This document shows, piece by piece, positions 51,255 through 62,040 of a DNA stretch of 64,000 nt. The notes beneath the pieces were generated by a model. It saw only the letters and a list, made by a program, of their open reading frames with translations. It did no database searches and was not told the DNA's origin. The position numbers and the translations under genes are program-made. The number at the start of each line of letters is the position of its first letter. Within the stretch, counting starts at the first letter, position 1. The DNA is from AV40 sp963817335 (GTDB lineage Bacteria > Verrucomicrobiota > Verrucomicrobiia > Chthoniobacterales > UBA10450): NCBI GenBank assembly GCA_963817335.1, contig CAWFNX010000005.1:682001-746000 (forward strand), written 5' to 3'.

Positions 51255-52826
51255 ATGTTAGACAGAGTGAAGAAAATTTTGGGTATTGGTTCACGCAAGA
51301 CCGGGAACAAACTGGTAGTCAGCGCGGAAAAACTCGAGCGGCGAGTGGCGTTGCTCGAGAACGGTCGACTCGAAGAATATAGCGTCGAGCGCAGCGGCTC
51401 GCGCAACATCGTCGGCAGTGTTTATAAAGGCCGCGTAAAAAACATCGAGATGGGCCTGAAGGCGATGTTCGTCGACATCGGCCTGGACAAAAATGCGTTC
51501 CTCCATTTTTGGGACGCCCTTCCCGCGGCCCTCGACAGCGGGATCGAAGAAGTGGACCGGCCGTCGAAAAAGCAGCGCAAACGGATCACCGCGAAAGATA
51601 TTCCTAGTATCTATCCGGTCGGCTCAGAGGTCATCGTTCAAGTCACCAAAGGGCCGATTGGGACCAAAGGTCCTCGAGTTACGACCAATCTGAGTTTCGC
51701 GGGACGATATCTGGTGCTGATGCCGTTCAGCGACCGAAGCGGCATTTCCCGAAAAATCGAAGATCCGAAGGAACGCAACCGACTGCGGAAAATTTTGCGC
51801 GATCTTGAAATTCCTGAAGGCATTGGCGTCATCATCCGGACCGTGGGTGAAGGTCAACGCGCGCGTTATTTCGTGCGGGATTTGCGTTTTCTCCTCGACC
51901 AATGGGCGGAAGTCGAGCAGCGGATCCGCGATCACCCGGCGCCTTGTCGGGTGTTCGAAGAACCGGATCTGATTGAACGAACTGTGCGCGATTTTTTGAC
52001 CGAAGAAATCGACGAGGTGCTGGTGGACGACCGGGAAGCGCTCGAGCGAATGGGGCAGCTGGTCGACAAGATTTCGCGCCGGTCGCACAGTCGCTTGAAA
52101 CATTATGATGGAGCCGAGCCAATCTTCGAGGCTCTCGGCATCCAGAAACAAATTGATGATGCGTTTCATCGACAAGTCTGGCTGCGGTGCGGTGGCTACA
52201 TTGTCATCGACGAGACGGAAGCGCTGGTAGCGGTGGACGTGAATACTGGCCGAAACAAGGGCGGCCGGGACGTGGAGAAGACCATTCTGCAAACCAACCT
52301 CGAGGCCGCGGACGAAATCGCGCGGCAATTGCGTTTGCGAAATATCGGCGGCCTGATCATTGCCGATTTCATCGACATGAAGAGTCGCAAGGATCAACAG
52401 GCGGTCTTCAATTTAATGAAGGAACGGCTCAGGCGCGACAAAGCGAGGACCCACGTGGTGCCGATTTCACAGCTCGGCCTGATGGAAATGACCCGGCAAC
52501 GGGCGCAGGAAAGTTTGAGCGACACGATCTACGAAAATTGCCCGTACTGCGGGGGGCGCGGTGTGGTCAAGACATCGATGAGCACCAGCGTTGAGTTGCA
52601 TCGGACCTTGAACACCGTCATGCGCAAATATCAGGATAGCGTCCACGATTTTCGCGTCATCTTGAATCCGGACGTGCTCAAACGGTTGAAAGAAGAAGAC
52701 GAAGAATTGCTGATTGAGCTTGAGCGACGGTACGCCGGCAAATTGATGTTCCGGGGTGACCCGACCTATCATCACGAAAAGTTTATCGTGACCGACGCCA
52801 ACACGGGCGCCGAACTGAAGTCGTAA
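51255..52826 (+). CDS. rng: Ribonuclease E/G family endoribonuclease
   Basis: A 523-residue RNase G-size enzyme (E. coli RNase G 489) for rRNA and mRNA processing. ATG at 51255 has GGAG 7 bases upstream. The S1 domain (about residues 45-150) reads 'SVYKGRVKNIEMGLKAMFVD', 'IGLDKNAFLHFWDAL'. The catalytic domain has 'EALVAVDVNTGRNKGGRDVE' and 'NIGGLIIADFIDMKSRKDQQ' (metal Asp residues) and a Zn-link CPYC motif in 'ENCPYCGGRGVVKT'. Placement after mrdA matches the mre-rng linkage of many bacteria. Confidence 0.95.
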   Translation: MLDRVKKILGIGSRKTGNKLVVSAEKLERRVALLENGRLEEYSVERSGSRNIVGSVYKGRVKNIEMGLKAMFVDIGLDKNAFLHFWDALPAALDSGIEEVDRPSKKQRKRITAKDIPSIYPVGSEVIVQVTKGPIGTKGPRVTTNLSFAGRYLVLMPFSDRSGISRKIEDPKERNRLRKILRDLEIPEGIGVIIRTVGEGQRARYFVRDLRFLLDQWAEVEQRIRDHPAPCRVFEEPDLIERTVRDFLTEEIDEVLVDDREALERMGQLVDKISRRSHSRLKHYDGAEPIFEALGIQKQIDDAFHRQVWLRCGGYIVIDETEALVAVDVNTGRNKGGRDVEKTILQTNLEAADEIARQLRLRNIGGLIIADFIDMKSRKDQQAVFNLMKERLRRDKARTHVVPISQLGLMEMTRQRAQESLSDTIYENCPYCGGRGVVKTSMSTSVELHRTLNTVMRKYQDSVHDFRVILNPDVLKRLKEEDEELLIELERRYAGKLMFRGDPTYHHEKFIVTDANTGAELKS

Positions 52827-53123
52827 GTTCATCCAAGCGTAGGCAGGGACCTCTGGTTTTTGGGGTGCTCCTTATTGGAGGGCAAATCCGCCCGATTAGG
52901 GCATTGATTTCAGGGGTTGACCGCCCCGCGGCGTTTTGTTAGAACCTGCGGCCTTGGGTAAAACCAGGCCTAAATTCGGTGCTTGACGCTGGGTGACGGT
53001 TTCGTGTTAAAAGGCACGGAACAACCTGAATCAGCATCGAGTTGGCCCTGAAACAGCCTATAAAAAACAATTATTTTTTTTATTGACGAACTTCTGTAGA
53101 AACCCTAAACGCATAGCCAAGTT
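52827..53123. other. 297-base gap upstream of the beta-barrel gene
   Basis: No gene. TTGACG (52983-52988), a 16-base spacer and TGTTAA (53005-53010) form a plausible promoter giving a leader of about 105 bases. A second TTGACG (53083-53088) with 17 bases to TAAACG (53106-53111) sits only 12 bases before the ATG. An A/T-rich block (53060-53082) separates them. No small RNA family was recognised. Confidence 0.4.
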
Positions 53124-54137
53124 ATGAAAAAACTGACCTTAACCTTTTGCGCATTGTTCGCATTATTCGCAGCAGCGCCGGCAATTTTTGCCGACGGCCC
53201 GGAACAGTATTCCGGCAAGAAAGAAGTGATGCAGCCGGCACCGCCGGTGTGCGACTTCTATCGCGCTCATGAATGGGACCTCGGTATCTGGGGGGCCTTC
53301 GCCTTCGCCTCAGAGACCGGCACAAACGATGTCGCGGAAAACGACCCGTTCGTCACCACGATAGGTGGTGTCGTGCAACCCACCGAGGTCGATCCGAGTA
53401 CATTCGATATCTTTACCGGCTTCAATCAGGAGCAGAGAAGTGATAACCCGGACCAGCGAGTAAACATCGGTCAAGTTAGCAAGAACCAACTCTTCGCCCG
53501 CGACGATGCCTGGGGCGGCGGTGTTGATGTAAAATATTTCTTTAGCCGTTATTTCGGCGTCGGCCTGGAAGGACTCGGCCTGGCCGCGAAGACAAACTTC
53601 GTCGGCGGCGGCGTAGCGACGTTGACTGTGCGTTATCCGTTCGGACGTTTCGCTCCGTATGCGTGGGGCGGCATGGGTTTCATCGAGGGCGGAGCTACCA
53701 CCTACAAGTTTTTCAACGAGAAAGCCACTCAGACGGCCGTCGGCACGTCGCTTCCTGGAGGAGCTAGCATTTTATTTCCGGGAGGTGTGTCGCCCTACAC
53801 CGGCACATACGTTACCAACGAGCAAGAATTCTTCACCACGGATCCGGTTTACAATCACCACATCCGAGCGCTCGGTCAGTTGGGCATCGGAATGGAATTC
53901 CGTGTGACCTGCCACATCGGTTTAATGGCGGACTTCTCTTGGAACTTTGTCTTCGGCCATGATGATCCAGACAAGATCACGTTGATCACCCAACAGGGCA
54001 CGGACATCACGAATTTCCAAGGAGCTCCGTTTGCCAGGATACCGGTTGTCAATCAGGCCCTTGAACTGAAGCCCGGCCAAGGCAGTGATAATCAGGATTT
54101 CGGCATGGTCCGCTTCGGCGTCACCTTTTCTTACTAA
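53124..54137 (+). CDS. Predicted outer-membrane beta-barrel protein
   Basis: A 337-residue protein. The signal peptide MKKLTLTFCALFALFAAAPA ends near AIFA-DG. The mature chain alternates hydrophobic and polar residues ('DVKYFFSRYFGVGLEGLGLA', 'GGVATLTVRYPFGRFAPYAW') and ends in aromatic Tyr ('FGMVRFGVTFSY'), the usual outer-membrane sorting signal. Probably an OmpA/OmpW-like barrel of unknown cargo. It has its own long upstream region and a perfect terminator, suggesting strong single-gene expression. Confidence 0.75.
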   Translation: MKKLTLTFCALFALFAAAPAIFADGPEQYSGKKEVMQPAPPVCDFYRAHEWDLGIWGAFAFASETGTNDVAENDPFVTTIGGVVQPTEVDPSTFDIFTGFNQEQRSDNPDQRVNIGQVSKNQLFARDDAWGGGVDVKYFFSRYFGVGLEGLGLAAKTNFVGGGVATLTVRYPFGRFAPYAWGGMGFIEGGATTYKFFNEKATQTAVGTSLPGGASILFPGGVSPYTGTYVTNEQEFFTTDPVYNHHIRALGQLGIGMEFRVTCHIGLMADFSWNFVFGHDDPDKITLITQQGTDITNFQGAPFARIPVVNQALELKPGQGSDNQDFGMVRFGVTFSY

Positions 54138-54156
54138 GGTCAGAAACGCATAATTT

Positions 54157-54189
54157 AAACGCCGGAATGCCTCGTGCATTCCGGCGTTT
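54157..54189 (+). terminator. Intrinsic terminator after the beta-barrel gene
   Basis: AAACGCCGGAATGC (54157-54170), loop CTCGT, GCATTCCGGCGTTT (54176-54189), then TTCTTTTCC. A perfect 14-bp stem with a T-rich tail, 20 bases after the stop. Confidence 0.93.
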
Positions 54190-54253
54190 TCTTTTCCCGG
54201 ATTCGATTGTCGGCTAAATTTGCGAAGGCGCTGGGCGGCGCGAAATTGGGGCA

Positions 54254-55375
54254 ATGTCATTTGCCGCAGTTCTCGACAATCTCGCGTTACGAAAGTCCGT
54301 CTCGGTTCGTCAGTTCGAACAACTGATTACGCCCAAGTCCGACTTCGAGCTGGAGTCGATGGCCCAAACATCCCGGGCGCTGACGTTACGGAACTTTGGC
54401 AGGACGATGCGTTTGTTCGCGCCCCTTTATCTTTCAAACGAGTGCATTAATAACTGCCGCTATTGTGGTTTTTCGCGCGACAATCCAATTCTGCGCGTCA
54501 CCCTCAGCGTTGAGGAAGTCGCAGCGGAAGCTCATTATCTTTGGGAGGCGGGTTTTCGCCAGATCCTACTGGTAGCGGGCGAACACCCCAAGTTCATCAG
54601 TGGCGATTATTTGATCGATTGCATTAGGGTATTGACCCCGCAATTTCCGTCCGTCGCGATCGAAGTCGGGCCAATGACGACTGAGGATTACTCTCCGATC
54701 GTTCAGGCTGGCGCTGAAGGTCTGGTCGTTTATCAGGAGACCTACCACCGCGGCGTCTACGCCGAGCTCCACACCGCCGGGCCCAAACGGGATTTTGATT
54801 ACCGCCTCAGTTCACCGGAGAGAGCCTACGCTGCCGGATTTCGGCGGCTTGGGATCGGGGCGTTGCTTGGTTTGTGGCGCTGGCAGGATGAAGCAGTCGC
54901 GCTCGCGGCCCACGTGGAATATCTCTTGCAACACTGCTGGCAGGCCCAAATCACGGTGAGTCTTCCCCGGCTCCGGCCCGCAGCCGGGGGATTTCAACCT
55001 CTGTTTTTCATAACCGACCGCGAATTGGCCCAGTTCATTTGCGCGATGCGGATTACCTTTCCCCAGGTTGGGATCGTATTGAGTACCCGGGAACGTCCGG
55101 CTCTAAGGGACGCATTGGTTTCGCTGGGTGTTACGATGATGAGCGCAGGGAGCCACACGGAGCCTGGCGGTTATACCCGGCGCGGCACCGAACACCTGCA
55201 TCGTACCGTGCGCGGTCGTATTGTGCCGCCGGAGTTTCAAGACGGCGAAGACGAACTGGCGACCGGTCAGTTTGAAATCAGTGACGACCGCTCGCCGGCA
55301 AAAATCGCGGCATTGTTACGGGAGCGAGGCTTGGAGCCGATTTGGAAAGATTGGGAGCAAACGCTTACCGGTTAA
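54254..55375 (+). CDS. thiH: 2-iminoacetate synthase (tyrosine lyase, thiamine biosynthesis)
   Basis: A 373-residue radical SAM enzyme (E. coli ThiH 377) that splits tyrosine to dehydroglycine for the thiazole ring of thiamine. The Fe-S motif CxxxCxxC is 'SNECINNCRYCGFSRDN'. Family blocks: 'LLVAGEHPKFISGDYL', 'VYQETYHRGVYAELHTAGPK', 'RDFDYRLSSPERAYAAGFRR', 'GIGALLGLWRWQDEAVALAA', 'SLPRLRPAAGG'. Its stop TAA shares one base with the thiS start. Confidence 0.95.
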   Translation: MSFAAVLDNLALRKSVSVRQFEQLITPKSDFELESMAQTSRALTLRNFGRTMRLFAPLYLSNECINNCRYCGFSRDNPILRVTLSVEEVAAEAHYLWEAGFRQILLVAGEHPKFISGDYLIDCIRVLTPQFPSVAIEVGPMTTEDYSPIVQAGAEGLVVYQETYHRGVYAELHTAGPKRDFDYRLSSPERAYAAGFRRLGIGALLGLWRWQDEAVALAAHVEYLLQHCWQAQITVSLPRLRPAAGGFQPLFFITDRELAQFICAMRITFPQVGIVLSTRERPALRDALVSLGVTMMSAGSHTEPGGYTRRGTEHLHRTVRGRIVPPEFQDGEDELATGQFEISDDRSPAKIAALLRERGLEPIWKDWEQTLTG

Positions 55376-55575
55376 TGAGGATTTATCTCAACGGCGAAGA
55401 AGCGGAGATTCAGGGTGCTGGCAACGTTGCCGAGCTGGTAGACCGCTATCAGATGTCGCGACAGGCGGTCTTGGTCGAGCACAACGGTGTCGCACTCCAT
55501 CGGCGCGAGTGGGAGCAGCGGATCCTTGCCGATGGGGATCGAATTGAAGTTATTCGCGTTGTTGCCGGCGGTTAG
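55375..55575 (+). CDS. thiS: Sulfur-carrier protein ThiS
   Basis: A 66-residue ubiquitin-like sulfur carrier, the same length as E. coli ThiS. It starts MRIYLNGEEAEIQGAGNVAE and ends with the obligatory Gly-Gly ('DGDRIEVIRVVAGG') that is thiocarboxylated to supply thiazole sulfur. One-base overlap with thiH shows coexpression. thiG is not adjacent. The TAG stop overlaps the convergent nfeD-type gene stop by four bases. Confidence 0.95.
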   Translation: MRIYLNGEEAEIQGAGNVAELVDRYQMSRQAVLVEHNGVALHRREWEQRILADGDRIEVIRVVAGG

Positions 55576-56972
55576 GAGCGCTCCGCAACTCTAACGACTA
55601 CGCGCATTCCGTCCTTGCGCACAACAGTGATCGCCGTGTTTGACGGAATGAATTCGCCCTGTGTGACAACGTCGATGATCTGATCGAGAAACCGGGCCTT
55701 TCCGCTCGGCCGCAGGATCGACAATGAAGTTCCCTCCGTCCCCGGCGACAAGTCCAGCGCTGTTGCAAATTCTCGCGGGACCCCGGCCAAAGACGGTCCC
55801 GGCGGATTCGCCGTCATCAGAGCAAAGCGGCGATAGATACTTGTCTTCGGCAAATATCGGGCCAGCAGCGCAATCACGATCCCGGCGCCGATCAAAGCGA
55901 GAAAAAGATTCAGCAGTGGGATCGCAAGCACGCGGCCGGTCGGGAAAAATGTCTCGCCCGGATAGCGGTCGACCATGGCCCAGAATAACGAAGCCAGCAT
56001 GAGGAACACGCCGACTACGCCAAAAACAATTGTGGAGTGGGCAAAGAAAAGGATCTCAATAATCACAAGCACCATTCCCAAAACAAAAAGGGCGACGACC
56101 TCCCAACCGGCGAGTCCGGCCAAGTAATGGCCGAGGAAAAACAGCGCGAAACAGACCGCTGAAACGATTCCGGGCAGACTTGCGCCTGGAATCTTGAATT
56201 CGAGCCACGCTCCAATTATGCCTCCAAGCAAAAGCAACGGCGCCAAGGCGGTGATCCAAAACGCAAGTTGTTCGAAACCGGTCGGGCCAAGCGAAACCGC
56301 GTTACCTTTCAGTCCCGCTTTCTGCATTAAATCGGCAACGGAATCGGCAATTCCATCCGCGAGCACAGGCTTGCCGTTTATTTTTTCGGCCGCTTCCTGC
56401 CCGTTCAAGGTCAACAACGTTCCTTTGGGATGAATAACGCGGTCGCCGATTTTCACTTCTTTGTCTTTGGTCATGAACGCTTCGCCAATGTCCGGGTTGT
56501 GACCGTTCTTCAGGGCTGAGCCGCGGATTAGCGCCGACCAGTAGGAAATTGTTTTTTCCCGTTCGGTGAGGGGCAGGTCTTCTCCCGTGGACAGGACTGG
56601 AGCCGCTGCGCCGATTGCGCTGACCGGCGCCATATAAATGTGTTGGGTCGCCAGGGCGACCAGGGCCCCGGCCGAGCCGGCGTTTGAATTGATAAACGTG
56701 TAGGTCGGAATCTTGGCGTGATTCAAAACGCTCGTGATCTCCTCCGCGGCGTCAAGACGCCCTCCGTAGGTGTTCATTTCAAAAATCATCGCGCTGGCGT
56801 TGTTGGTCTCCGCCAGCTTCTCCGCCCGCCGCAGAAACATGAGCAGCGACGGAGAGATTTCGCCCCGCAACGGAACTACGACTACGTCGCCCTTGTGAAT
56901 CACCTCCCGCGTGTAGCCGGTCTCGAGCAGAGCGAACGTCGTAATCAGGCTGAGGATCAACAATCTCTTCAT
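55572..56972 (-). CDS. NfeD-type membrane-bound serine protease (ClpP class)
   Basis: A 466-residue protein. Signal peptide (MKRLLILSLITTFALLETGY), then a ClpP/SppA-like protease domain (about residues 30-230) with 'MNTYGGRLDAAEEITSVLN' and the Ser nucleophile in 'NSNAGSAGALVALATQHIYM', followed by four to five membrane helices and a C-terminal OB-fold NfeD domain ('GKARFLDQIIDVVTQGEFI'). Homologs cleave stomatin-family proteins and contribute to membrane quality control; no stomatin gene is visible nearby. Divergent from dnaG. Confidence 0.92.
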   Translation of the reverse strand: MKRLLILSLITTFALLETGYTREVIHKGDVVVVPLRGEISPSLLMFLRRAEKLAETNNASAMIFEMNTYGGRLDAAEEITSVLNHAKIPTYTFINSNAGSAGALVALATQHIYMAPVSAIGAAAPVLSTGEDLPLTEREKTISYWSALIRGSALKNGHNPDIGEAFMTKDKEVKIGDRVIHPKGTLLTLNGQEAAEKINGKPVLADGIADSVADLMQKAGLKGNAVSLGPTGFEQLAFWITALAPLLLLGGIIGAWLEFKIPGASLPGIVSAVCFALFFLGHYLAGLAGWEVVALFVLGMVLVIIEILFFAHSTIVFGVVGVFLMLASLFWAMVDRYPGETFFPTGRVLAIPLLNLFLALIGAGIVIALLARYLPKTSIYRRFALMTANPPGPSLAGVPREFATALDLSPGTEGTSLSILRPSGKARFLDQIIDVVTQGEFIPSNTAITVVRKDGMRVVVRVAERS

Positions 56973-57044
56973 CGGTTGGAAACCATCAAGGTCAGGCTAA
57001 ATTTGGCATCGCTTCAGAGAGCAAACGAGCGAAAAATCAAACCG

Positions 57045-58848
57045 GTGATTCCTTCCGAAACAGTCGAACAAATCGCGACAGCCAACGATATCGTTGAAGT
57101 CATCGGTTCTTATTTTCCACTGAAACGCGCCGGCGCAAACTTTAAGGCCCTTTGTCCGTTTCATCAGGAAAAGACACCGTCGTTTCACGTCAACCCGCAA
57201 CGGCAGACTTTTCACTGCTTCGGGTGCGGGGTGGGCGGCAGCGTTTTCCGTTTCGTCATGGAATACGAGCACGTCGACTTTCCGATCGGCGGTTCGGAAA
57301 TTGGCCGCGCGCGTCGGCATTCCGATTGTCGAACAGCGCGCCAGCGAAGATGAAGACCGCCAACATGAATCGCGGCGGACCTTGTTAAAGCTGCATGCGG
57401 AGGCGGCTGACTGGTTTCAGGATAATCTTCTAAAAAAGGAATTTGCCGAACCGGCCCGGACTTATTTGAAAAATCGCGGAATCGACCGGCAGGTGGCGAA
57501 AGATTGGCAGCTCGGGTTTGCACCGGACAACTGGGACGCATTTTTGAAGTGGGCCGTCGGCCGCGGTTATTCCCGGACGCAACTTTTGCAGAGCGGGCTG
57601 GTCAAGCCACGCGATGAGGAACATCCAGGCGGAGACATTTACGATCGTTTTCGCGGCCGAATCATGTTTCCGATCTGCAACGATGTGGGCGAAGTGATCG
57701 CATTCAGCGGCCGATTACTCGAATCGGATCCGAAAGCTGCAAAGTATGTGAATTCTCCTGAGACGCCCCTTTTTCAAAAGGGCCGCGTTTTGTTCGGGCT
57801 TAACAAGACAAAACGGGCATTGATCGAAGCAAGCTGCGCGATTGTTTGTGAAGGCCAACTCGATTTGATCAGCTTGTTTGAAGCAGGCATTAAGAACGTC
57901 GTGGCGCCACAAGGGACCGCCTTTACCGATCATCAGGCCCGGATCCTGAAGCGCTTCGTCAACGAAGTAGTGCTTTGTTTTGACGCCGACCAGGCCGGCC
58001 AAAAGGCGGCCCAACATTCGCTCGATTCCCTTCTTCAGCACGATCTTGTTGTTCGGATCGTCGAGATGCCCGCCGGAGAGGATCCGGATTCTCTCATTCG
58101 CCGAAATGGGAAAGAAGAATTTGAGAAACGGGTCGCAGCAGCGCGCGATTTCTTCGATCATTGGATCGAGCGGGAGGCGGCGAGTGTGGACCAAGGATCG
58201 CTCGGCGCGAAAATGCAGTTAGCGCGCAAGCTGGCCGAAACCGTGGGCCAAGTGCGCGATCCGTTGATGCGCGGCCAAGTTCTAAACAAGATGAGCGCAC
58301 GGCTGGGCGTCCCGGCTTCCGAATTTGAAAAGCTTGTGCCGCAACAACGACGCGAGCGCGGGCCGGACCGAGAGACTGCCGGGGTTGAACTCGGTATTAT
58401 GCCGCGGCACGACGTAGCGATGCTTTGTCTGTTGGCCTTGCGGGACGAAGCCGCCCGGAATTTCCTCCTGCAACAGAACTGGCGCGAAGTGTTGGAACAG
58501 ATCGCCGGTACCGAGTTATTGGCCAGGATCCTGGAGAGCAATCTGCGTCCGGAGGAGCCCGCCTCGCTCAATGCGTTCATGTCGAATCTCTCCGCGAAAG
58601 AGGAAGGCCTGGTTTCTGCTTGGCTGATGCAAAGGGTGCCAGCAAATGCGCTGGAGGTGACGGAAAGCTGGTGGAAGGGCCTGATGCAGGGGACCTTGCG
58701 CCGCCAGCTGGAGATCGCGGAAACGCGAATTCGCCTCCCGCAATTGACCACCGGCGAGGTAGTGAATTTACAGAAAGAAATTGTTGACCTACGTGAGCAA
58801 CTCCAGCAGATTTCCGGGCTTTCGTCTATTCCTGGGGCCGGCCGTTAA
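57045..58848 (+). CDS. dnaG: DNA primase DnaG, split by one frameshift
   Basis: About 600 residues after allowing a +1 shift (E. coli 581). GTG at 57045 gives (V/M)IPSETVEQIATANDIVEV. The zinc-binding CHC2 domain reads 'CPFHQEKTPSFHVNPQRQTF' then 'CFGCGVGG'. The first frame is good to 'HVDFP' (57284); the second resumes 'SAVRKLAARVGIPIVEQ' from 57286, one extra base between. Then the catalytic core ('FGLNKTKRALIEASCAIVCE'), Toprim Glu in 'VCEGQLDLISLF', 'VVLCFDADQAGQKAAQ', and the helicase-binding C-terminus. Because primase is essential, a sequencing indel or programmed shift is likelier than gene loss. It precedes rpoD by 52 bases, as in the classical dnaG-rpoD unit. Confidence 0.92.
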
Positions 58849-58900
58849 TTGTCGATCCGCAGGAATCGTGACCGAAGGCCACAACCCTTAACCTACAGTC

Positions 58901-60736
<1,836 letters not shown>

Positions 60737-60808
60737 GGTCTTACCGCACCTTCCGTTGTCGCGCTGCGCGCAACTTTCGAACACCAAGTTTGTTCAATTC
60801 GCGAGGAA

Positions 60809-61165
60809 ATGAAACGCGAAGACGATCAGCAATTGTGGGACCTTCTGGGCCAGGCTTCGGAGCCGAAGCTTTCGCCCTTTTTTGCGCGCAATGTTGTTCG
60901 AACCATTCGGCAACGCTCACGGCCGTTTGAATCGCTGCGGAACTGGTTCAGTCCGCGTCGACTCGTGCCGATCGCCGGGCTCGCTGTAGCAATCATCGCG
61001 GCCGTATTGACGATTCATCAGCCAGTAATTCACAAATCTTCCGACAGCGCGCCGGACGTGATTGCCCAGATTGACCCGCAGGATTATGACGTTGTCGCTG
61101 ACTTGGACGAATTGCTGGTCACCGACGAAAGCAACTTGTGGGACGACGATACGCAAACTTTGTAA
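60809..61165 (+). CDS. Small single-pass membrane protein, anti-sigma-like
   Basis: A 118-residue protein 72 bases after rpoD. N-terminus MKREDDQQLWDLLGQASEPK then 'LSPFFARNVVRTIRQRSRPF', one membrane helix at about residues 52-69 ('VPIAGLAVAIIAAVLTIHQP') and an acidic tail (DYDVVADLDELLVTDESNLW). The layout is that of short anti-sigma-type membrane proteins that usually follow ECF sigma genes in Verrucomicrobia. Here the neighbour is rpoD, so its partner is uncertain. Overlaps the next gene by 28 bases. Confidence 0.65.
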   Translation: MKREDDQQLWDLLGQASEPKLSPFFARNVVRTIRQRSRPFESLRNWFSPRRLVPIAGLAVAIIAAVLTIHQPVIHKSSDSAPDVIAQIDPQDYDVVADLDELLVTDESNLWDDDTQTL

Positions 61166-61683
61166 GCACGGGCGCAGCGGTTGCGGTGTTTCTAATAGGC
61201 TGGCCGCTAATCGCAACGGCCCAGCCGCATGGCCAGCAGGGCCCCGCCGGTAACGCCAGAGCGATGCCTGCGCCGCATCGCGCTCCTGCATTCAACGATC
61301 CCCGCCAGCGATTCATGGCGATGCCACCCCAAGATCGGCAAATTTTTCAAAGGAACGCCGAGCGTTGGATGCAAATGGGTCCGGACGAGCGCCGACTCAT
61401 GCGCCAGCGCGATAGAATCTACCGTGCGCAGGTTAGCAAGGAAGTAGACGCGGCGTTACGAGAATCTGGTCTGCACCTCGAAGGTGAAAAGCGCGCACAA
61501 TTTGAACAGCGCTACCTGCAGGAGCGCCGCCGGATCGAGCATTCATTGCGGCAAGAAATCGAAAGCAAGCGTCAACAGCAGCTACCCGCGCTCCAGGAAC
61601 GCTTGAAAAAGGAATTCCAGGAAACGTCTCCTGCGACAACGTCGACGTCAGCGCCGGCGACCTCGGGATCGCCGAAAAAATAA
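61138..61683 (+). CDS. Exported DUF3106-like Arg/Gln-rich helical protein
   Basis: A 181-residue protein. GTG at 61138 gives a signal peptide ending near 'FLIGWPLIATAQ'. The mature part has 'RFMAMPPQDRQIFQRNAERW', 'MQMGPDERRLMRQRD', the repeating pattern of DUF3106-type proteins, then a long charged helix ('LEGEKRAQFEQRYLQERRRI', 'EIESKRQQQLPALQERLKKE') and a Ser/Thr/Pro tail. Probably periplasmic, perhaps a CpxP/zraP-like sensor partner of the membrane protein encoded just upstream. Function is inference. Confidence 0.7.
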   Translation: MGRRYANFVSTGAAVAVFLIGWPLIATAQPHGQQGPAGNARAMPAPHRAPAFNDPRQRFMAMPPQDRQIFQRNAERWMQMGPDERRLMRQRDRIYRAQVSKEVDAALRESGLHLEGEKRAQFEQRYLQERRRIEHSLRQEIESKRQQQLPALQERLKKEFQETSPATTSTSAPATSGSPKK

Positions 61684-61711
61684 AACCGGCGGGCGTTTCC
61701 ACCCGCCGGTT
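61684..61711. terminator. Terminator hairpin between convergent genes
   Basis: AACCGGCGGG (61684-61693), 8-base loop, CCCGCCGGTT (61702-61711). On the minus strand it is followed by TTTTATTTTTT, so it is a good intrinsic terminator for the small gene at 61734-61979 and can also stop the plus-strand gene. Confidence 0.85.
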
Positions 61712-61733
61712 CCAAAAATCTCTGACGTGTCGT

Positions 61734-61979
61734 TTAACGCCAGCGGCGATAATGCCGATGGTACGCCCGCGAGTAATAAACTCGGTGACCGTGATACCAG
61801 TAGAACGACGGCCCATGGCGGTACCCGTAATAAGGATACGGATATCCATAGCCGTAATAGGGGTAGGGATATCCCGGATACCCAAAACCGATCCCTACTG
61901 CCACTCCGGCGTTAGACTGTGGCGCCGACGCGAAGGCGAAGCCGCCCGCAACTAGCGCGATTAAAAGTAGTTTCTTCAT
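61734..61979 (-). CDS. Small exported Tyr/Gly/His-rich protein
   Basis: An 81-residue protein. Signal peptide MKKLLLIALVAGGFAFASAP, then a short segment 'GVAVGIGFGYPGYPYPYYGY' and a repeat of Tyr-Pro-Tyr-Tyr-Gly-Tyr units, ending in a His/Arg/Tyr-rich tail (HGHRVYYSRAYHRHYRRW). Low-complexity secreted proteins of this kind are common in Verrucomicrobia; role unknown. It shares the Tyr-rich character with the 8221 and 13409 genes but lacks a peptidoglycan-binding domain. Confidence 0.7.
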   Translation of the reverse strand: MKKLLLIALVAGGFAFASAPQSNAGVAVGIGFGYPGYPYPYYGYGYPYPYYGYRHGPSFYWYHGHRVYYSRAYHRHYRRWR

Positions 61980-62040
61980 GTCTGCTTACCTCCCCAATTC
62001 CTAATAATTGAACTAAAGCTTCGACGAAAAGTTGCTCGAA

